Shown here: one piece after another, positions 1 to 14,361 of the stretch
How the letters are laid out: each line of letters begins with the position of its first letter
Position numbering within the stretch: the stretch's first letter is position 1
Assembly: GCF_902497775.2 (NCBI RefSeq)
Contig: NZ_OZ024668.1
Coordinates: 457,826 to 521,825 of the forward strand
Direction: 5' to 3'
DNA from: Pseudomonas fluorescens
GTDB taxonomy: Bacteria; Pseudomonadota; Gammaproteobacteria; Pseudomonadales; Pseudomonadaceae
DNA: 64,000 nucleotides
Program-made: the position numbers and the translations under genes
The notes under the pieces: model-generated
What the model was told of the DNA's origin: nothing
The model's database searches: none
Seen by the model: only the letters and a program-made list of their open reading frames with translations

Positions 1-30
1 TTGACGGTGTGGTAGGCGGATTCCTATAGT
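1..30 (+). promoter_or_regulatory. mra (dcw cluster) sigma70-type promoter
   Basis: TTGACG at 1-6 and TATAGT at 25-30 are separated by 18 bp, a near-consensus sigma70 promoter 76 bp upstream of the mraZ start. The window begins at the -35, so further upstream elements cannot be judged. It is the only clear promoter seen before the tightly packed cluster. Confidence 0.7.
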
Positions 31-67
31 GTGCGCAAGTGGCAGAAAGTGGCATGAAGTGGGTTTT
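28..67 (+). promoter_or_regulatory. MraZ operator: four 10-bp direct repeats
   Basis: AGTG(T/G)G recurs at 28, 38, 48 and 58 with an exact 10-bp period, one helical turn. The first repeat overlaps the -10 box and the rest cover the transcription start region. MraZ is known to bind TGGGN-type direct repeats spaced by about one turn in front of its own operon and to repress it; the layout here fits autorepression. Confidence 0.75.
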
Positions 68-105
68 CTGACGCAAAAACGCTAACATTGTGGGGAATCG
101 CAGCC

Positions 106-561
106 GTGTTCCGCGGAGCCAACGCCATCAACCTCGACGCAAAGGGCCGTCTCGCAATGCCGAGCCGGTACCGTGACGAGCTCGATTCGCGTAGTTCCGG
201 GCAGTTGATCGTGACCATCGATGCGGTTGATCCCTGTTTGTGCGTGTACCCGCTCGATGAGTGGGAACTGATTGAAGCCAAGTTGCGTGCCTTGCCGTCA
301 TTGCGTGAAGAGAACCGTCGCCTGCAGCGTTTGCTGATCGGCAATGCGGTGGATCTGGAGCTTGATGGCAGTGGGCGTTTCCTGGTGCCACCGCGTTTGC
401 GCGAGTACGCCAAGCTCGACAAGAAGGCAATGCTGGTGGGGCAACTGAACAAATTTCAGCTGTGGGACGAGGATGCCTGGAACGCGGTTTCGGCAGCCGA
501 CCTTGCAGCTATCCAACAACCGGGCGCCATGCCTGATGAACTGCGTGATTTGATCCTGTGA
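106..561 (+). CDS. mraZ: Transcriptional regulator MraZ
   Basis: MraZ is a DNA-binding protein of the AbrB/SpoVT fold that represses the division and cell-wall operon. The 151-residue product carries the two tandem MraZ half-domains: one near residues 5-50 starting [22 protein letters not shown], and a second around 75-120 with [17 protein letters not shown]. The GTG at 106 is preferred over the upstream TTG at 88 because GGGGA lies 9 bp before it and the product then matches family length. It is the first gene of the cluster and its stop overlaps the rsmH start. Confidence 0.93.
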   Translation: MFRGANAINLDAKGRLAMPSRYRDELDSRSSGQLIVTIDAVDPCLCVYPLDEWELIEAKLRALPSLREENRRLQRLLIGNAVDLELDGSGRFLVPPRLREYAKLDKKAMLVGQLNKFQLWDEDAWNAVSAADLAAIQQPGAMPDELRDLIL

Positions 562-1501
562 CTATAGATAGCGGCTTTAACCACATCACCGTACTGCTTG
601 ACGAAGCCGTTGAGGCTCTCGCCGTACGCGCCGATGGCTGCTATCTGGATGGCACCTTCGGCCGCGGCGGGCATAGCCGGCTGATCCTCAGCAAGCTCGG
701 GCCGCAGGGCCGGCTGTTGGGTTTCGATAAAGATCCTCAAGCGATTGCCACCGGGCAAGCGCTGGCGGCCGAAGACGGCCGCTTTGTCATTGTGCAGCGC
801 AGTTTTGCCGAGCTGGGCGCCGAAGTTGCCGAGCGCGGCCTGGCCGGCAAGGTCAGCGGCATCCTGCTCGACCTGGGCGTGTCGTCGCCGCAGCTGGACG
901 ACCCTGAGCGTGGCTTCAGCTTCCTCAACGATGGCCCGCTGGACATGCGCATGGACCCGAGCCGCGGCGTCAGTGCTGCCGAGTTCATCGCCAGCGCGCC
1001 CGAAGAAGAAATCGCCCGGGTGTTCAAGGAATACGGCGAAGAGCGCTTTGCCAAACGCATGGCCCGAGCCGTAGTGCTGCGCCGTGAAGAAACCCCGTTC
1101 ACCCGCACCGCCGACCTTGCCGAAGTGCTCAAGGTTGCCAATCCCGCCTGGGAAAAGGGCAAGAACCCGGCCACCCGTGCCTTCCAGGGCCTGCGCATTC
1201 ACGTCAACAACGAACTCGGTGATCTTGAGGCTGGCCTCGATGCTGCGCTTGAGGCGCTGGAAGTCGGTGGGCGCCTGGTGGTGATCAGTTTCCATTCTCT
1301 GGAAGACCGCATCGTCAAGCTGTTCATGCGCAAGCTGGTCAAGGGCGAGGCCGACAACCTGCCACGCAACCTGCCGGTCCAGCACAAGCATTTCGAACCG
1401 AAGATCAAGGTTCACGGCAAGGCCCAGTTCGCCTCCGAGGCCGAGCTCAAGGCCAACCCTCGTTCGCGTAGCGCGGTCATGCGCGTTGCCGAGAAGCTGC
1501 G

Positions 1502-1505
<4 letters not shown>
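558..1505 (+). CDS. rsmH: 16S rRNA (cytosine(1402)-N4)-methyltransferase RsmH (MraW)
   Basis: RsmH uses S-adenosylmethionine to methylate N4 of C1402 in the 16S rRNA decoding centre. The 315-residue protein begins with the family opening [13 protein letters not shown]. It carries the SAM-binding loop [10 protein letters not shown] near residue 32 and the conserved [20 protein letters not shown] and [14 protein letters not shown] blocks. The start is GTG, overlapping the mraZ stop by 4 bp. Cotranscription with wall genes is the usual arrangement, although the enzyme acts on ribosomes. Confidence 0.96.
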
Positions 1506-3527
<2,022 letters not shown>

Positions 3528-3528
<1 letters not shown>

Positions 3529-4991
3529 TGACAATGCCATTGAGCAAGCTTTTTACCCAGGCCAGCCGCGATCCGTCGATTCGCGAACTGACCCTGGACA
3601 GTCGTAACGTGCGCCCGGGCGACCTGTTCCTGGCGGTGCCGGGTGCCAAGGTCGATGGCCGCGAGCATATTGCCGATGCCCTCAAGCGCGGCGCCGCCGC
3701 CGTGGCCTATGAGGCTGAAGGCGCTACCGTGTTGCCGATTACCGAAGCGCCGCTGATTCCGGTAAAGGGCCTGATTGCCCAGCTGTCGGATATCGCCGGG
3801 CGTTTTTATGGCGAGCCGAGCCGCCAACTGAACCTGGTTGGCGTCACCGGTACCAACGGCAAGACCAGCGTTACCCAATTGCTGGCCCAGGCCCTGGATC
3901 GGCTCGGCCAACGCTGCGGCCTTATCGGTACGCTGGGCACTGGCTTTTATGGCGAGCTGCAAAGCGGGCGTCTGACCACGCCGGACCCGATTGCCGTGCA
4001 GTCGACTCTCAACGACCTGAAAAAGGCCGGGGCCAAAGCTGTGGCCATGGAGGTGTCCTCCCATGCTCTGGAGCAGGGCCGGGTCGCTGCCCTGGCTTTC
4101 GACATCGCGGTGATGACCAACCTGTCCCGTGATCACCTCGATTACCACGGCAGCATGCAAGCCTACGAAGAGGCCAAGGCGCGTCTGTTCGCCTGGCCGA
4201 ACCTGCGCTGCCGGGTGGTCAATCTCGATGACGACTTCGGTCGGCGCCTGGCCGTCGAGCAGGGCGAATCGCGCCTGATCAGCTACAGCCTCAAGGACCC
4301 GTCCGCTTCGCTGTACTGCCGCGAAGCGCATTTCGATGATGATGGCGTGCGCGCCGTGATCGTCACTGCCCAGGGTGAACACTCGCTGCGCAGCCGCCTG
4401 CTTGGGCGCTTCAACCTGAGCAACATGCTTGCAGCGGTCGGCACCTTGCTGGCCCTGGATTACCCGCTGGACGAGATTCTCAAGGTCACCCCGGCGCTGG
4501 AAGGCCCGGTCGGGCGCATGCAGCGCCTGGGCGGCGGCAGCAAGCCGCTGGTGGTGGTCGATTACGCGCACACCCCCGATGCTCTGGAGCAGGTGCTGCA
4601 AGCGTTGCGCCCGCATGCCAAGGGCCAGTTGCTGTGCCTGTTCGGCTGCGGTGGCGACCGCGATCGCGGCAAGCGCCCGCTGATGGCGGAAGTGGCCGAG
4701 CGCCTGGCTGACCGCGTGCTGGTCACCGATGACAACCCGCGCACTGAAGATCCGCAGCAGATCTTCGCCGATATCCGCCCAGGCTTTGCCCGGGGCGGTG
4801 CGGTCGAGTTCGTTGCCGGTCGCGGCCCTGCCATCGCGCAGTTGATTGCCAGCGCAGGTGTTGACGATGTCATCGTCCTGGCCGGCAAGGGGCATGAGGA
4901 CTATCAGGAAATCAACGGCGAGCGCCACGACTTCTCCGACCTGGTCGAAGCCGAGAAAGCCCTCGCCGTGTGGGAGGCTCCCCATGCTTAA
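3528..4991 (+). CDS. murE: UDP-MurNAc-tripeptide ligase MurE (meso-diaminopimelate adding)
   Basis: MurE adds meso-diaminopimelate to UDP-MurNAc-L-Ala-D-Glu in the cytoplasm, using ATP. The 487-residue product has the Mur-ligase P-loop GVTGTNGKTSV near residue 107. It also has the DNPRTEDP motif near 400, whose DNPR sequence is typical of DAP-adding rather than lysine-adding enzymes. The ATG at 3528 overlaps the ftsI stop (TGATG) and has GGGAGG nine bases upstream, which makes it better than the in-frame TTG at 3525. Confidence 0.96.
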
Positions 4992-6354
4992 GCCATTGTC
5001 CCTCAGCCAGCTGACTGCGCCGCTCAACGGCCGCCTGCAGGGCCAGGATGCAACCTTCAATGGTGTCAGCATCGACAGCCGTGCAATCACTTCCGGGCAG
5101 CTTTTCGTTGCCCTGGCCGGGCCGCGCTTTGACGGTCACGATTACTTGAACGATGTTGCTGCCAAAGGCGCGGTCGCCGCCCTGGTGCAGCGCGAAGTGC
5201 CGGGCAGCAGCCTGGCGCAACTGGTGGTTGCCGATACCCGTCTGGCCCTGGGCCAGTTGGGCGCGCTGAACCGCGCCGCCTTCGACAAGCCGGTCGCTGC
5301 CATTACCGGCTCCAGCGGCAAGACCACGGTCAAGGAAATGCTTGCCAGCATCCTGCGCACCCGTGGCCCGGTGCTGGCCACTCGTGGCAACCTCAACAAC
5401 GATTTCGGCGCACCGCTGACCCTGCTCGAACTGGCCCCGGAACACACTGCGGCGGTCATCGAGCTGGGCGCCTCGCGTATCGGCGAAATCGCCTACACCG
5501 TCGGCCTGACCAAGCCGCAGGTAGCGCTGATCAACAATGCCGGAACCGCTCATGTCGGCGAGTTCGGTGGGCCAGAGAAGATTGTCGAAGCCAAGGGCGA
5601 GATCCTCGAAGGTCTGGGTCAGGATGGCGTGGCCGTATTGAACCTTGATGACAAGGCCTTCGCCATCTGGAAACAGCGCGCCGGCAATCGCCAGGTGCTG
5701 ACCTTTGCCCTGCACAACGCCGACGCCGATTTCCACGCCGCCAGCATTGCCCACGACGAGCGCGGTTGCCCGTCGTTCGAGCTGCATAGCCCGCTGGGCG
5801 TGGCGCGGGTCCAGCTCAACCTGCTGGGCACCCACAACGTGGCCAATGCGCTGGCCGCTGCCGCCGCCGCGCATGCCTTTGGTCTGACGCTGGCCGGTAT
5901 CGTCCAGGGCCTCAATGCCGTGCAACCGGTCAAGGGCCGCACTGTGGTGCAGATGGCGCCCAACGGTGTGCGGGTGATTGATGACACTTACAACGCAAAC
6001 CCCACCTCCATGTGCGCTGCCGTTGATATACTCGCCGGCTTTTCCGGCCGCACCGTCCTGGTGCTCGGGGATATCGGCGAATTGGGCCAGTGGGCTGAGG
6101 AAGGGCATCGGCAGGTAGGCGAGTACGCCAAAGACAAGGTTTCGGCACTCTATGCGGTGGGCACCAACATGGCCCACGCGGTAGCAGCGTTCGGCGCCAA
6201 TGCCCGACATTTCGCTAATCAAGCTGACCTGATCGACGCCGTTCGCGTCGCCGAGCAGGCCACCAACACCACTATTTTGATCAAGGGTTCGCGCAGCGCT
6301 GCGATGGAGAACGTCGTGGCGGCTTTGTGCGGTTCCAGCGGGGAGAAACATTAA
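4984..6354 (+). CDS. murF: UDP-MurNAc-tripeptide:D-Ala-D-Ala ligase MurF
   Basis: MurF ligates D-Ala-D-Ala to the UDP-MurNAc tripeptide, completing the pentapeptide. The 456-residue protein has the Mur-ligase N-terminal domain, the P-loop [13 protein letters not shown] near residue 107, a central ATPase domain with [10 protein letters not shown], and a C-terminal ligase domain containing DDTYNANP. The reading frame is open further upstream, but the ATG at 4984 gives the family N-terminus ([16 protein letters not shown]) and overlaps the murE stop by 8 bp. Confidence 0.95.
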   Translation: MLKPLSLSQLTAPLNGRLQGQDATFNGVSIDSRAITSGQLFVALAGPRFDGHDYLNDVAAKGAVAALVQREVPGSSLAQLVVADTRLALGQLGALNRAAFDKPVAAITGSSGKTTVKEMLASILRTRGPVLATRGNLNNDFGAPLTLLELAPEHTAAVIELGASRIGEIAYTVGLTKPQVALINNAGTAHVGEFGGPEKIVEAKGEILEGLGQDGVAVLNLDDKAFAIWKQRAGNRQVLTFALHNADADFHAASIAHDERGCPSFELHSPLGVARVQLNLLGTHNVANALAAAAAAHAFGLTLAGIVQGLNAVQPVKGRTVVQMAPNGVRVIDDTYNANPTSMCAAVDILAGFSGRTVLVLGDIGELGQWAEEGHRQVGEYAKDKVSALYAVGTNMAHAVAAFGANARHFANQADLIDAVRVAEQATNTTILIKGSRSAAMENVVAALCGSSGEKH

Positions 6355-7436
6355 TGCTGCTGCTGCTGGCTGAGTATCTGCAACAGTTCTACAAAGGCTT
6401 CGCGGTCTTTCAGTACCTGTCCCTGCGTGGGATTCTGGGTGTACTGACCGCGTTGTCGCTGGCCCTGTGGCTGGGCCCATGGATGATTCGTACCCTGCAG
6501 ATTCGCCAGATCGGTCAAGCGGTCCGTAACGACGGCCCGCAATCGCACCTGTCCAAATCCGGCACCCCGACCATGGGTGGCGCGCTGATTCTGTCCGCCA
6601 TCGGCATCAGCACCCTGCTGTGGGCCGACCTGACCAACCGTTATGTCTGGGTGGTGCTGATCGTCACCCTGCTGTTCGGCGCCATCGGCTGGGTCGATGA
6701 CTACCGCAAGGTGATCGAGAAGAACTCGCGCGGCCTGCCGAGCCGCTGGAAGTATTTCTGGCAGTCGGTGTTTGGCCTGGGCGCGGCGATCTTCCTGTAC
6801 ATGACCGCCCCGACCAGCGTCGAAACCACCCTGATCGTGCCAATGCTCAAGGATGTCACCATTGCGTTGGGTATCGGCTTCGTGGTCCTGACCTACTTCG
6901 TCATCGTTGGTTCGAGCAACGCGGTGAACCTCACTGACGGCCTCGACGGCCTGGCGATCATGCCAACGGTGATGGTCGGTGGTGCCCTGGGCATCTTCTG
7001 CTACCTGTCGGGTAACGTGAAATTCGCCGAATACCTGCTGATCCCGTACGTACCGGGCGCCGGTGAGCTGATCGTGTTCTGCGGCGCGCTGATCGGTGCC
7101 GGCCTGGGCTTCTTGTGGTTCAACACCTATCCGGCCCAGGTGTTCATGGGCGACGTCGGTGCCCTGGCACTGGGCGCGGCACTGGGCACCATCGCCGTGA
7201 TCGTGCGCCAGGAAATCGTCCTGTTCATCATGGGCGGTGTGTTCGTCATGGAGACCCTGTCGGTGGTGATCCAGGTGGCTTCCTTCAAGCTGACCGGCAA
7301 GCGCGTATTCCGCATGGCGCCGATTCACCACCACTTTGAACTCAAGGGTTGGCCCGAGCCTCGGGTGATCGTCCGCTTCTGGATTATCACCGTGATTCTG
7401 GTGCTGATCGGCCTTGCCACCCTGAAACTGAGGTAG
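6354..7436 (+). CDS. mraY: Phospho-MurNAc-pentapeptide transferase MraY
   Basis: MraY transfers phospho-MurNAc-pentapeptide to undecaprenyl phosphate at the inner membrane, making lipid I. The 360-residue polytopic protein has about ten membrane segments. It carries the conserved cytoplasmic motifs [19 protein letters not shown] and [11 protein letters not shown] (the catalytic Asp-rich loops) and an [11 protein letters not shown] histidine motif near the C-terminus. The start shares one base with the murF stop (TAATG); the frame is open upstream, but the family N-terminus is [12 protein letters not shown]. Confidence 0.97.
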   Translation: MLLLLAEYLQQFYKGFAVFQYLSLRGILGVLTALSLALWLGPWMIRTLQIRQIGQAVRNDGPQSHLSKSGTPTMGGALILSAIGISTLLWADLTNRYVWVVLIVTLLFGAIGWVDDYRKVIEKNSRGLPSRWKYFWQSVFGLGAAIFLYMTAPTSVETTLIVPMLKDVTIALGIGFVVLTYFVIVGSSNAVNLTDGLDGLAIMPTVMVGGALGIFCYLSGNVKFAEYLLIPYVPGAGELIVFCGALIGAGLGFLWFNTYPAQVFMGDVGALALGAALGTIAVIVRQEIVLFIMGGVFVMETLSVVIQVASFKLTGKRVFRMAPIHHHFELKGWPEPRVIVRFWIITVILVLIGLATLKLR

Positions 7437-7442
7437 AAACGC

Positions 7443-8789
7443 GTGTCCTTGATCGCTTCTGACCACTTCCGCATCGTTGTCGGCCTCGGCAAGAGCGGCA
7501 TGTCCCTGGTTCGCTTCCTGGCGAACCGGGGCGTTGCCTTTGCGGTTGCCGACACCCGTGACAACCCGCCGGAACTGGACACCCTGCGCCGCGATTTCCC
7601 GCAGGTGGAAGTGCGCTGTGGCGAGCTGGACGTAGAGTTTCTCTGCCGTGCCGACGAGCTGTACGTCAGCCCCGGCCTGGCCCTGGCCACCCCGGCCCTG
7701 CAGCAGGCTGCTGCCCGTGGCGTGAAGCTGTCGGGCGATATCGAACTGTTCGCCCGCAATGCCAAGGCGCCGATCATTGCCATCAGCGGTTCCAACGCGA
7801 AAAGCACCGTCACCACCCTGGTCGGCGAAATGGCCGATGCGGCGGGCAAGCGTGTGGCGGTCGGCGGCAACCTCGGTACCCCGGCGCTGGACCTGCTCAG
7901 CGATGACGTCGAGCTGTACGTGATGGAACTGTCGAGCTTCCAGCTGGAAACCACCGACCAGCTCAACGCCGAAGTGGCCACCGTGCTCAATGTCAGCGAA
8001 GACCACATGGACCGCTACAGCGGCCTGCCGGCCTATCACCTGGCCAAGCACCGGATCTTCCGTGGTGCGCGCCAGGTCGTGGTCAACCGCCAGGACGCCC
8101 TGAGCCGGCCGCTGCTGGCTGAAGGTCAGCCGGTGTGGACCTTCGGGCTGAACGCTCCCGACTTCAAGGCCTTCGGCCTGCGTGAAGAGAACGGCGAGAA
8201 GTACCTGGCGTTCGAATTCCAGAACCTGATGCCGGTGCGCGAACTGAAGGTTCGCGGCGCGCACAATCAATCCAACGCCCTGGCCGCCCTGGCTCTGGGT
8301 CACGCAGTCGGCCTGCCGATGGATGCCATGCTCTCAAGCCTGCGCACCTTCGCCGGCCTTGCCCACCGTTGCCAGTGGATCCGCGAGCGTAACGGCGTGA
8401 ACTGGTACGACGATTCCAAAGCGACCAACGTCGGTGCCGCCCTGGCGGCGATCGAGGGCCTGGGCGCAGACATTGAAGGCAAGCTGGTGCTGGTCGCCGG
8501 TGGCGATGGCAAAGGTGCCGACTTCAGCGCCCTGCGTGTACCGGTCGCGGCCAATTGCCGCGCCGTCGTGCTGCTGGGCCGTGATGCTGAGCGTTTGGCC
8601 GAAGCCCTGGGTGACAGCGTGCCGCTGATCCGGGTGAAAACGCTCGAAGACGCGGTGCAGCAATGCGCCGAACTGGCCCAGCCCGGCGATGCCGTGCTGC
8701 TGTCGCCGGCCTGCGCAAGCCTGGACATGTTCAAGAACTTCGAAGAGCGTGGGCGCCTGTTCGCCCAGGCCGTAGGAGGGCTGGCATGA
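7443..8789 (+). CDS. murD: UDP-MurNAc-L-alanine:D-glutamate ligase MurD
   Basis: MurD adds D-glutamate to UDP-MurNAc-L-Ala. The 448-residue product shows an N-terminal Rossmann-like UDP-binding domain (IVVGLGKSGMSLVRFL) and the ATP loop ISGSNAKSTVTTL near residue 115. It also has NVSEDHMDRY near 183 and the substrate motif YDDSKATNVGA near 321. The P-loop reads SNAKST where many Mur ligases have TNGKST; I believe this is normal for pseudomonad MurD. The start is GTG, 6 bp after mraY. Confidence 0.95.
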   Translation: MSLIASDHFRIVVGLGKSGMSLVRFLANRGVAFAVADTRDNPPELDTLRRDFPQVEVRCGELDVEFLCRADELYVSPGLALATPALQQAAARGVKLSGDIELFARNAKAPIIAISGSNAKSTVTTLVGEMADAAGKRVAVGGNLGTPALDLLSDDVELYVMELSSFQLETTDQLNAEVATVLNVSEDHMDRYSGLPAYHLAKHRIFRGARQVVVNRQDALSRPLLAEGQPVWTFGLNAPDFKAFGLREENGEKYLAFEFQNLMPVRELKVRGAHNQSNALAALALGHAVGLPMDAMLSSLRTFAGLAHRCQWIRERNGVNWYDDSKATNVGAALAAIEGLGADIEGKLVLVAGGDGKGADFSALRVPVAANCRAVVLLGRDAERLAEALGDSVPLIRVKTLEDAVQQCAELAQPGDAVLLSPACASLDMFKNFEERGRLFAQAVGGLA

Positions 8790-10000
8790 TCTTCGGCATC
8801 ATCAAGCCTTATCCATCGCCGCTGATCAGCGGCCGCGGCATCGACCTCGATTTCGCCTTGCTCGCCGGTTGCCTGGCGCTGCTGGGCCTTGGCCTGGTGA
8901 TGATCACCTCGGCGTCCTCGGAAGTGGCCGCAGTGCAATCGGGCAACCCGCTGTATCACATGTTTCGCCACCTGGTGTACGTGGCTATCGGCATCTTTGC
9001 CTGCATCGTCACCATGATGGTGCCGATCGCCACCTGGCAGAAGATGGGCTTCACCATGCTGGTTGGCGCCTTCGCGCTGCTGGTGCTGGTGCTGGTGCCG
9101 GGCATTGGCCGTGAGGTAAACGGTTCGATGCGCTGGATCGGCTTCAGCTTCTTCAACGTCCAGCCCTCGGAAATCGCCAAGGTCTTTGTGGTCATCTATC
9201 TGGCCGGCTACCTGGTGCGTCGCCAGCAGGAAGTGCGCGAAAGCTGGATGGGCTTCTTCAAGCCTTTCATCGTCCTGTTGCCGATGGCCGGCCTGCTGCT
9301 GATGGAGCCGGACTTCGGTGCCACGGTGGTGATGATGGGCGCGGCGGCGGCGATGCTGTTCCTCGGCGGCGTCGGCCTGTTCCGCTTCAGCCTGATGGTG
9401 GTGTTGGCGGTGGCGGCGGTGTTCATCCTGGTTCAGGCCCAGCCGTACCGGATGGCGCGTCTGATCACCTTTACCGACCCCTGGTCGGATCAGTTCGGCT
9501 CCGGCTACCAGTTGACCCAGGCGCTGATCGCCTTCGGTCGCGGCGAGTGGCTGGGGGTTGGCCTGGGCAACAGCGTGCAGAAGCAGTTCTACCTGCCCGA
9601 AGCGCACACCGACTTCGTTTTTTCGGTACTGGCCGAAGAACTGGGTGTGGTCGGTTCGCTGGTCACCGTGGCGCTGTTCGTGTTCGTCACCGTGCGCGCG
9701 CTGTACATCGGCCTGTGGGCGGAAAAAGCCAAGCAGTTCTTTGCCGCCTACATGGCCTTCGGCCTGGCGTTCCTGTGGATCGGTCAGTTCTTGATCAACA
9801 TCGGTGTGAACGTCGGCCTGCTGCCGACCAAGGGCCTGACCCTGCCGTTCCTCAGTTACGGCGGTAGCTCCCTGGTGATCTGCTGCGCCTGCGTCGGCTT
9901 GCTGCTACGCATCGAATGGGAGAGCCGTACGCACCTGGGCAGTGAAGAACACGAATTCGATGAAAGCGATTTTGCCGAGGAGCCGAATCATGGCCGCTAA
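8786..10000 (+). CDS. ftsW: Septal peptidoglycan glycosyltransferase FtsW (SEDS family)
   Basis: FtsW is the SEDS-family polymerase that makes septal glycan strands with FtsI. The 404-residue product has about ten membrane segments and the SEDS signatures RWIGFSFFNVQPSEIAK near residue 115 and LPTKGLTLPFLSYGGSS near 350. The ATG at 8786 overlaps the murD stop by 4 bp and is preceded by GGAGGG. The frame is open further upstream, but that would place non-membrane sequence before the family N-terminus. Confidence 0.95.
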   Translation: MIFGIIKPYPSPLISGRGIDLDFALLAGCLALLGLGLVMITSASSEVAAVQSGNPLYHMFRHLVYVAIGIFACIVTMMVPIATWQKMGFTMLVGAFALLVLVLVPGIGREVNGSMRWIGFSFFNVQPSEIAKVFVVIYLAGYLVRRQQEVRESWMGFFKPFIVLLPMAGLLLMEPDFGATVVMMGAAAAMLFLGGVGLFRFSLMVVLAVAAVFILVQAQPYRMARLITFTDPWSDQFGSGYQLTQALIAFGRGEWLGVGLGNSVQKQFYLPEAHTDFVFSVLAEELGVVGSLVTVALFVFVTVRALYIGLWAEKAKQFFAAYMAFGLAFLWIGQFLINIGVNVGLLPTKGLTLPFLSYGGSSLVICCACVGLLLRIEWESRTHLGSEEHEFDESDFAEEPNHGR

Positions 10001-11061
10001 CGGCAAGAACGTATTGATCATGGCGGGCGGCACCGGGGGCCACGTGTTCCCGGCGCTGGCCTGCGCCCGTGAATTCCAGGCGCGCGGATACAGCGTGCAC
10101 TGGCTGGGCACCCCTCGCGGTATCGAGAACGAACTGGTGCCCCAGGCTGGCCTGCAGTTGCACTTGATCCAGGTCACCGGCCTGCGTGGCAAGGGCAAGC
10201 TGTCGCTGCTCAAGGCACCGTTCACCCTGGTCAAGGCTGTGCTGCAGGCGCGGCGGATCATCCGTCAGCTCAAGCCGGTGTGTGTGGTCGGCTTCGGTGG
10301 CTACGTGACCGGCCCCGGCGGCGTCGCTGCCCGGCTGTGCGGCGTGCCGGTGGTGATTCACGAGCAGAACGCCCGTGCCGGTACCGCCAATCGGCTGCTG
10401 GTGCCCTTGGCTGGCCGAGTCTGCGAAGCTTTCCCCGACACCTTCGCGGCGTCGGACAAACTGCGCACCACCGGTAACCCGGTGCGCAGCGAACTGTTCA
10501 TGGAAACCCTGCGCGAGCCCCTGGGCGCGCGCAAGCCTCGTTTGCTGGTACTCGGCGGAAGCCTGGGTGCCGAACCGCTGAACAAGCTGCTGCCCCAGGC
10601 CCTGGCCCAGGTGCCTCAGGAGATTCGTCCCGAGGTATTCCACCAGGCTGGCAAGCAGCACGACCAGATTACCGCCGAGCGTTATCGCCAGGCCGGTGTC
10701 GAGGCTCAGGTAGAGCCGTTCATCAAGGACATGGCCCATGCCTATGGCTGGGCTGATCTGGTGGTCTGCCGCGCGGGTGCGCTGACTGTCAGCGAGCTGG
10801 CTGCGGCCGGCTTGCCCTCGATGCTGGTGCCCTTGCCTCATGCCATCGACGACCACCAGACCCACAACGCCCATTATCTGGCCCGTGAAGGCGCTGCCTT
10901 CCTGATGCCACAAGCGACAACTGGCGCAGCGCAACTCGCTGAACGCCTGAACGAGGTGCTGATGCAACCGGAAAAACTCACCACCATGGCCGCCACTGCC
11001 CGGCGCCTGGCCAAGCCCGCTGCCACCCGCACCGTGGTCGATATCTGTCTGGAGGTGGCCC

Positions 11062-11069
<8 letters not shown>
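9990..11069 (+). CDS. murG: UDP-GlcNAc:lipid I N-acetylglucosaminyltransferase MurG
   Basis: MurG adds GlcNAc to lipid I on the inner face of the membrane to form lipid II. The 359-residue GT28-family protein shows the N-terminal glycine-rich loop [14 protein letters not shown] at residues 10-23, the GGYVTGPG block near residue 105 and the donor-site GGSLGA near 190. The ATG at 9990 overlaps the ftsW end by 11 bp. An upstream in-frame extension would be translated from inside ftsW and does not resemble the family. Confidence 0.96.
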
Positions 11070-13472
<2,403 letters not shown>

Positions 13473-13476
13473 GCCC

Positions 13477-14346
13477 ATGCAAGGCGCGATGTTACGTCAT
13501 CAGCAACCCGCCCCCGGCCGTAACAAGCCGGTGCCGCGTGGTGCCAGCCGGATGGTGGCCAAGGAGCCACTGTCGGCGCGCCTGCCCAAGGCCAACTTCA
13601 GCGTGTTCAAACGCCTGCTCTGGCCAGTGTTGCTGGTTGTCGCAGGCTTCGGCGCCTACGAGGGTGCCCAGCGCCTGATGCCGTACGCCGACCGGCCGAT
13701 CACCAAGATCGCCGTGCAGGGTGACCTGAGCTACATCAGCCAGCAGGCGGTGCAGCAGCGGATCGCACCGTACGTGGCGGCAAGCTTCTTCACCGTCGAC
13801 CTGGCGAGCATGCGTGCGGAACTGGAGCAGATGCCCTGGATCGCCCACGCCGAAGTGCGCCGGGTATGGCCGGATGAAGTGGTGATCCGCCTGGAAGAAC
13901 AGTTGCCAGTCGCGCGCTGGGGTGACGAAGCCTTGCTCAATAACCAGGGCCAGGCCTTCACCCCGCGTGAACTGGCCAACTACGAGCACCTGCCGCAGCT
14001 GTTCGGGCCGCAGCGGGCGCAGCAAAAAGTAATGCAGCAATATCAGGTCCTGAGCCAGATGTTGCGGCCGATGGGCTTTTCGATCGCCCGGCTGGAGTTG
14101 CGCGAGCGCGGCAGCTGGTTCCTGACCACCGGTGCCGGAAGCGCCGGGCCAGGTATCGAACTGCTGCTGGGACGCGATCATCTGGTGGAAAAGATGCGCC
14201 GCTTCATTGCCATTTACGACAAGACACTCAAAGAACAGATCACGAACATCGCCCGCATCGACCTGCGTTATGCCAATGGCCTGGCCGTTGGCTGGCGGGA
14301 ACCGAATGCACCGACGACGGCCCAACCCGCCGTTGCGAAGAATTAG
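13477..14346 (+). CDS. ftsQ: Cell division protein FtsQ
   Basis: FtsQ is the bitopic divisome scaffold that recruits FtsB and FtsL. The 289-residue protein has a basic cytoplasmic region of about 45 residues and one membrane segment near 46-62. It then has a POTRA domain (from [14 protein letters not shown] to [24 protein letters not shown]) and the FtsQ C-terminal domain. It starts 4 bp after the ddlB stop, in the standard ddlB-ftsQ-ftsA-ftsZ order. Confidence 0.95.
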   Translation: MQGAMLRHQQPAPGRNKPVPRGASRMVAKEPLSARLPKANFSVFKRLLWPVLLVVAGFGAYEGAQRLMPYADRPITKIAVQGDLSYISQQAVQQRIAPYVAASFFTVDLASMRAELEQMPWIAHAEVRRVWPDEVVIRLEEQLPVARWGDEALLNNQGQAFTPRELANYEHLPQLFGPQRAQQKVMQQYQVLSQMLRPMGFSIARLELRERGSWFLTTGAGSAGPGIELLLGRDHLVEKMRRFIAIYDKTLKEQITNIARIDLRYANGLAVGWREPNAPTTAQPAVAKN

Positions 14347-14361
14347 AGAGAGGCAGGACCC

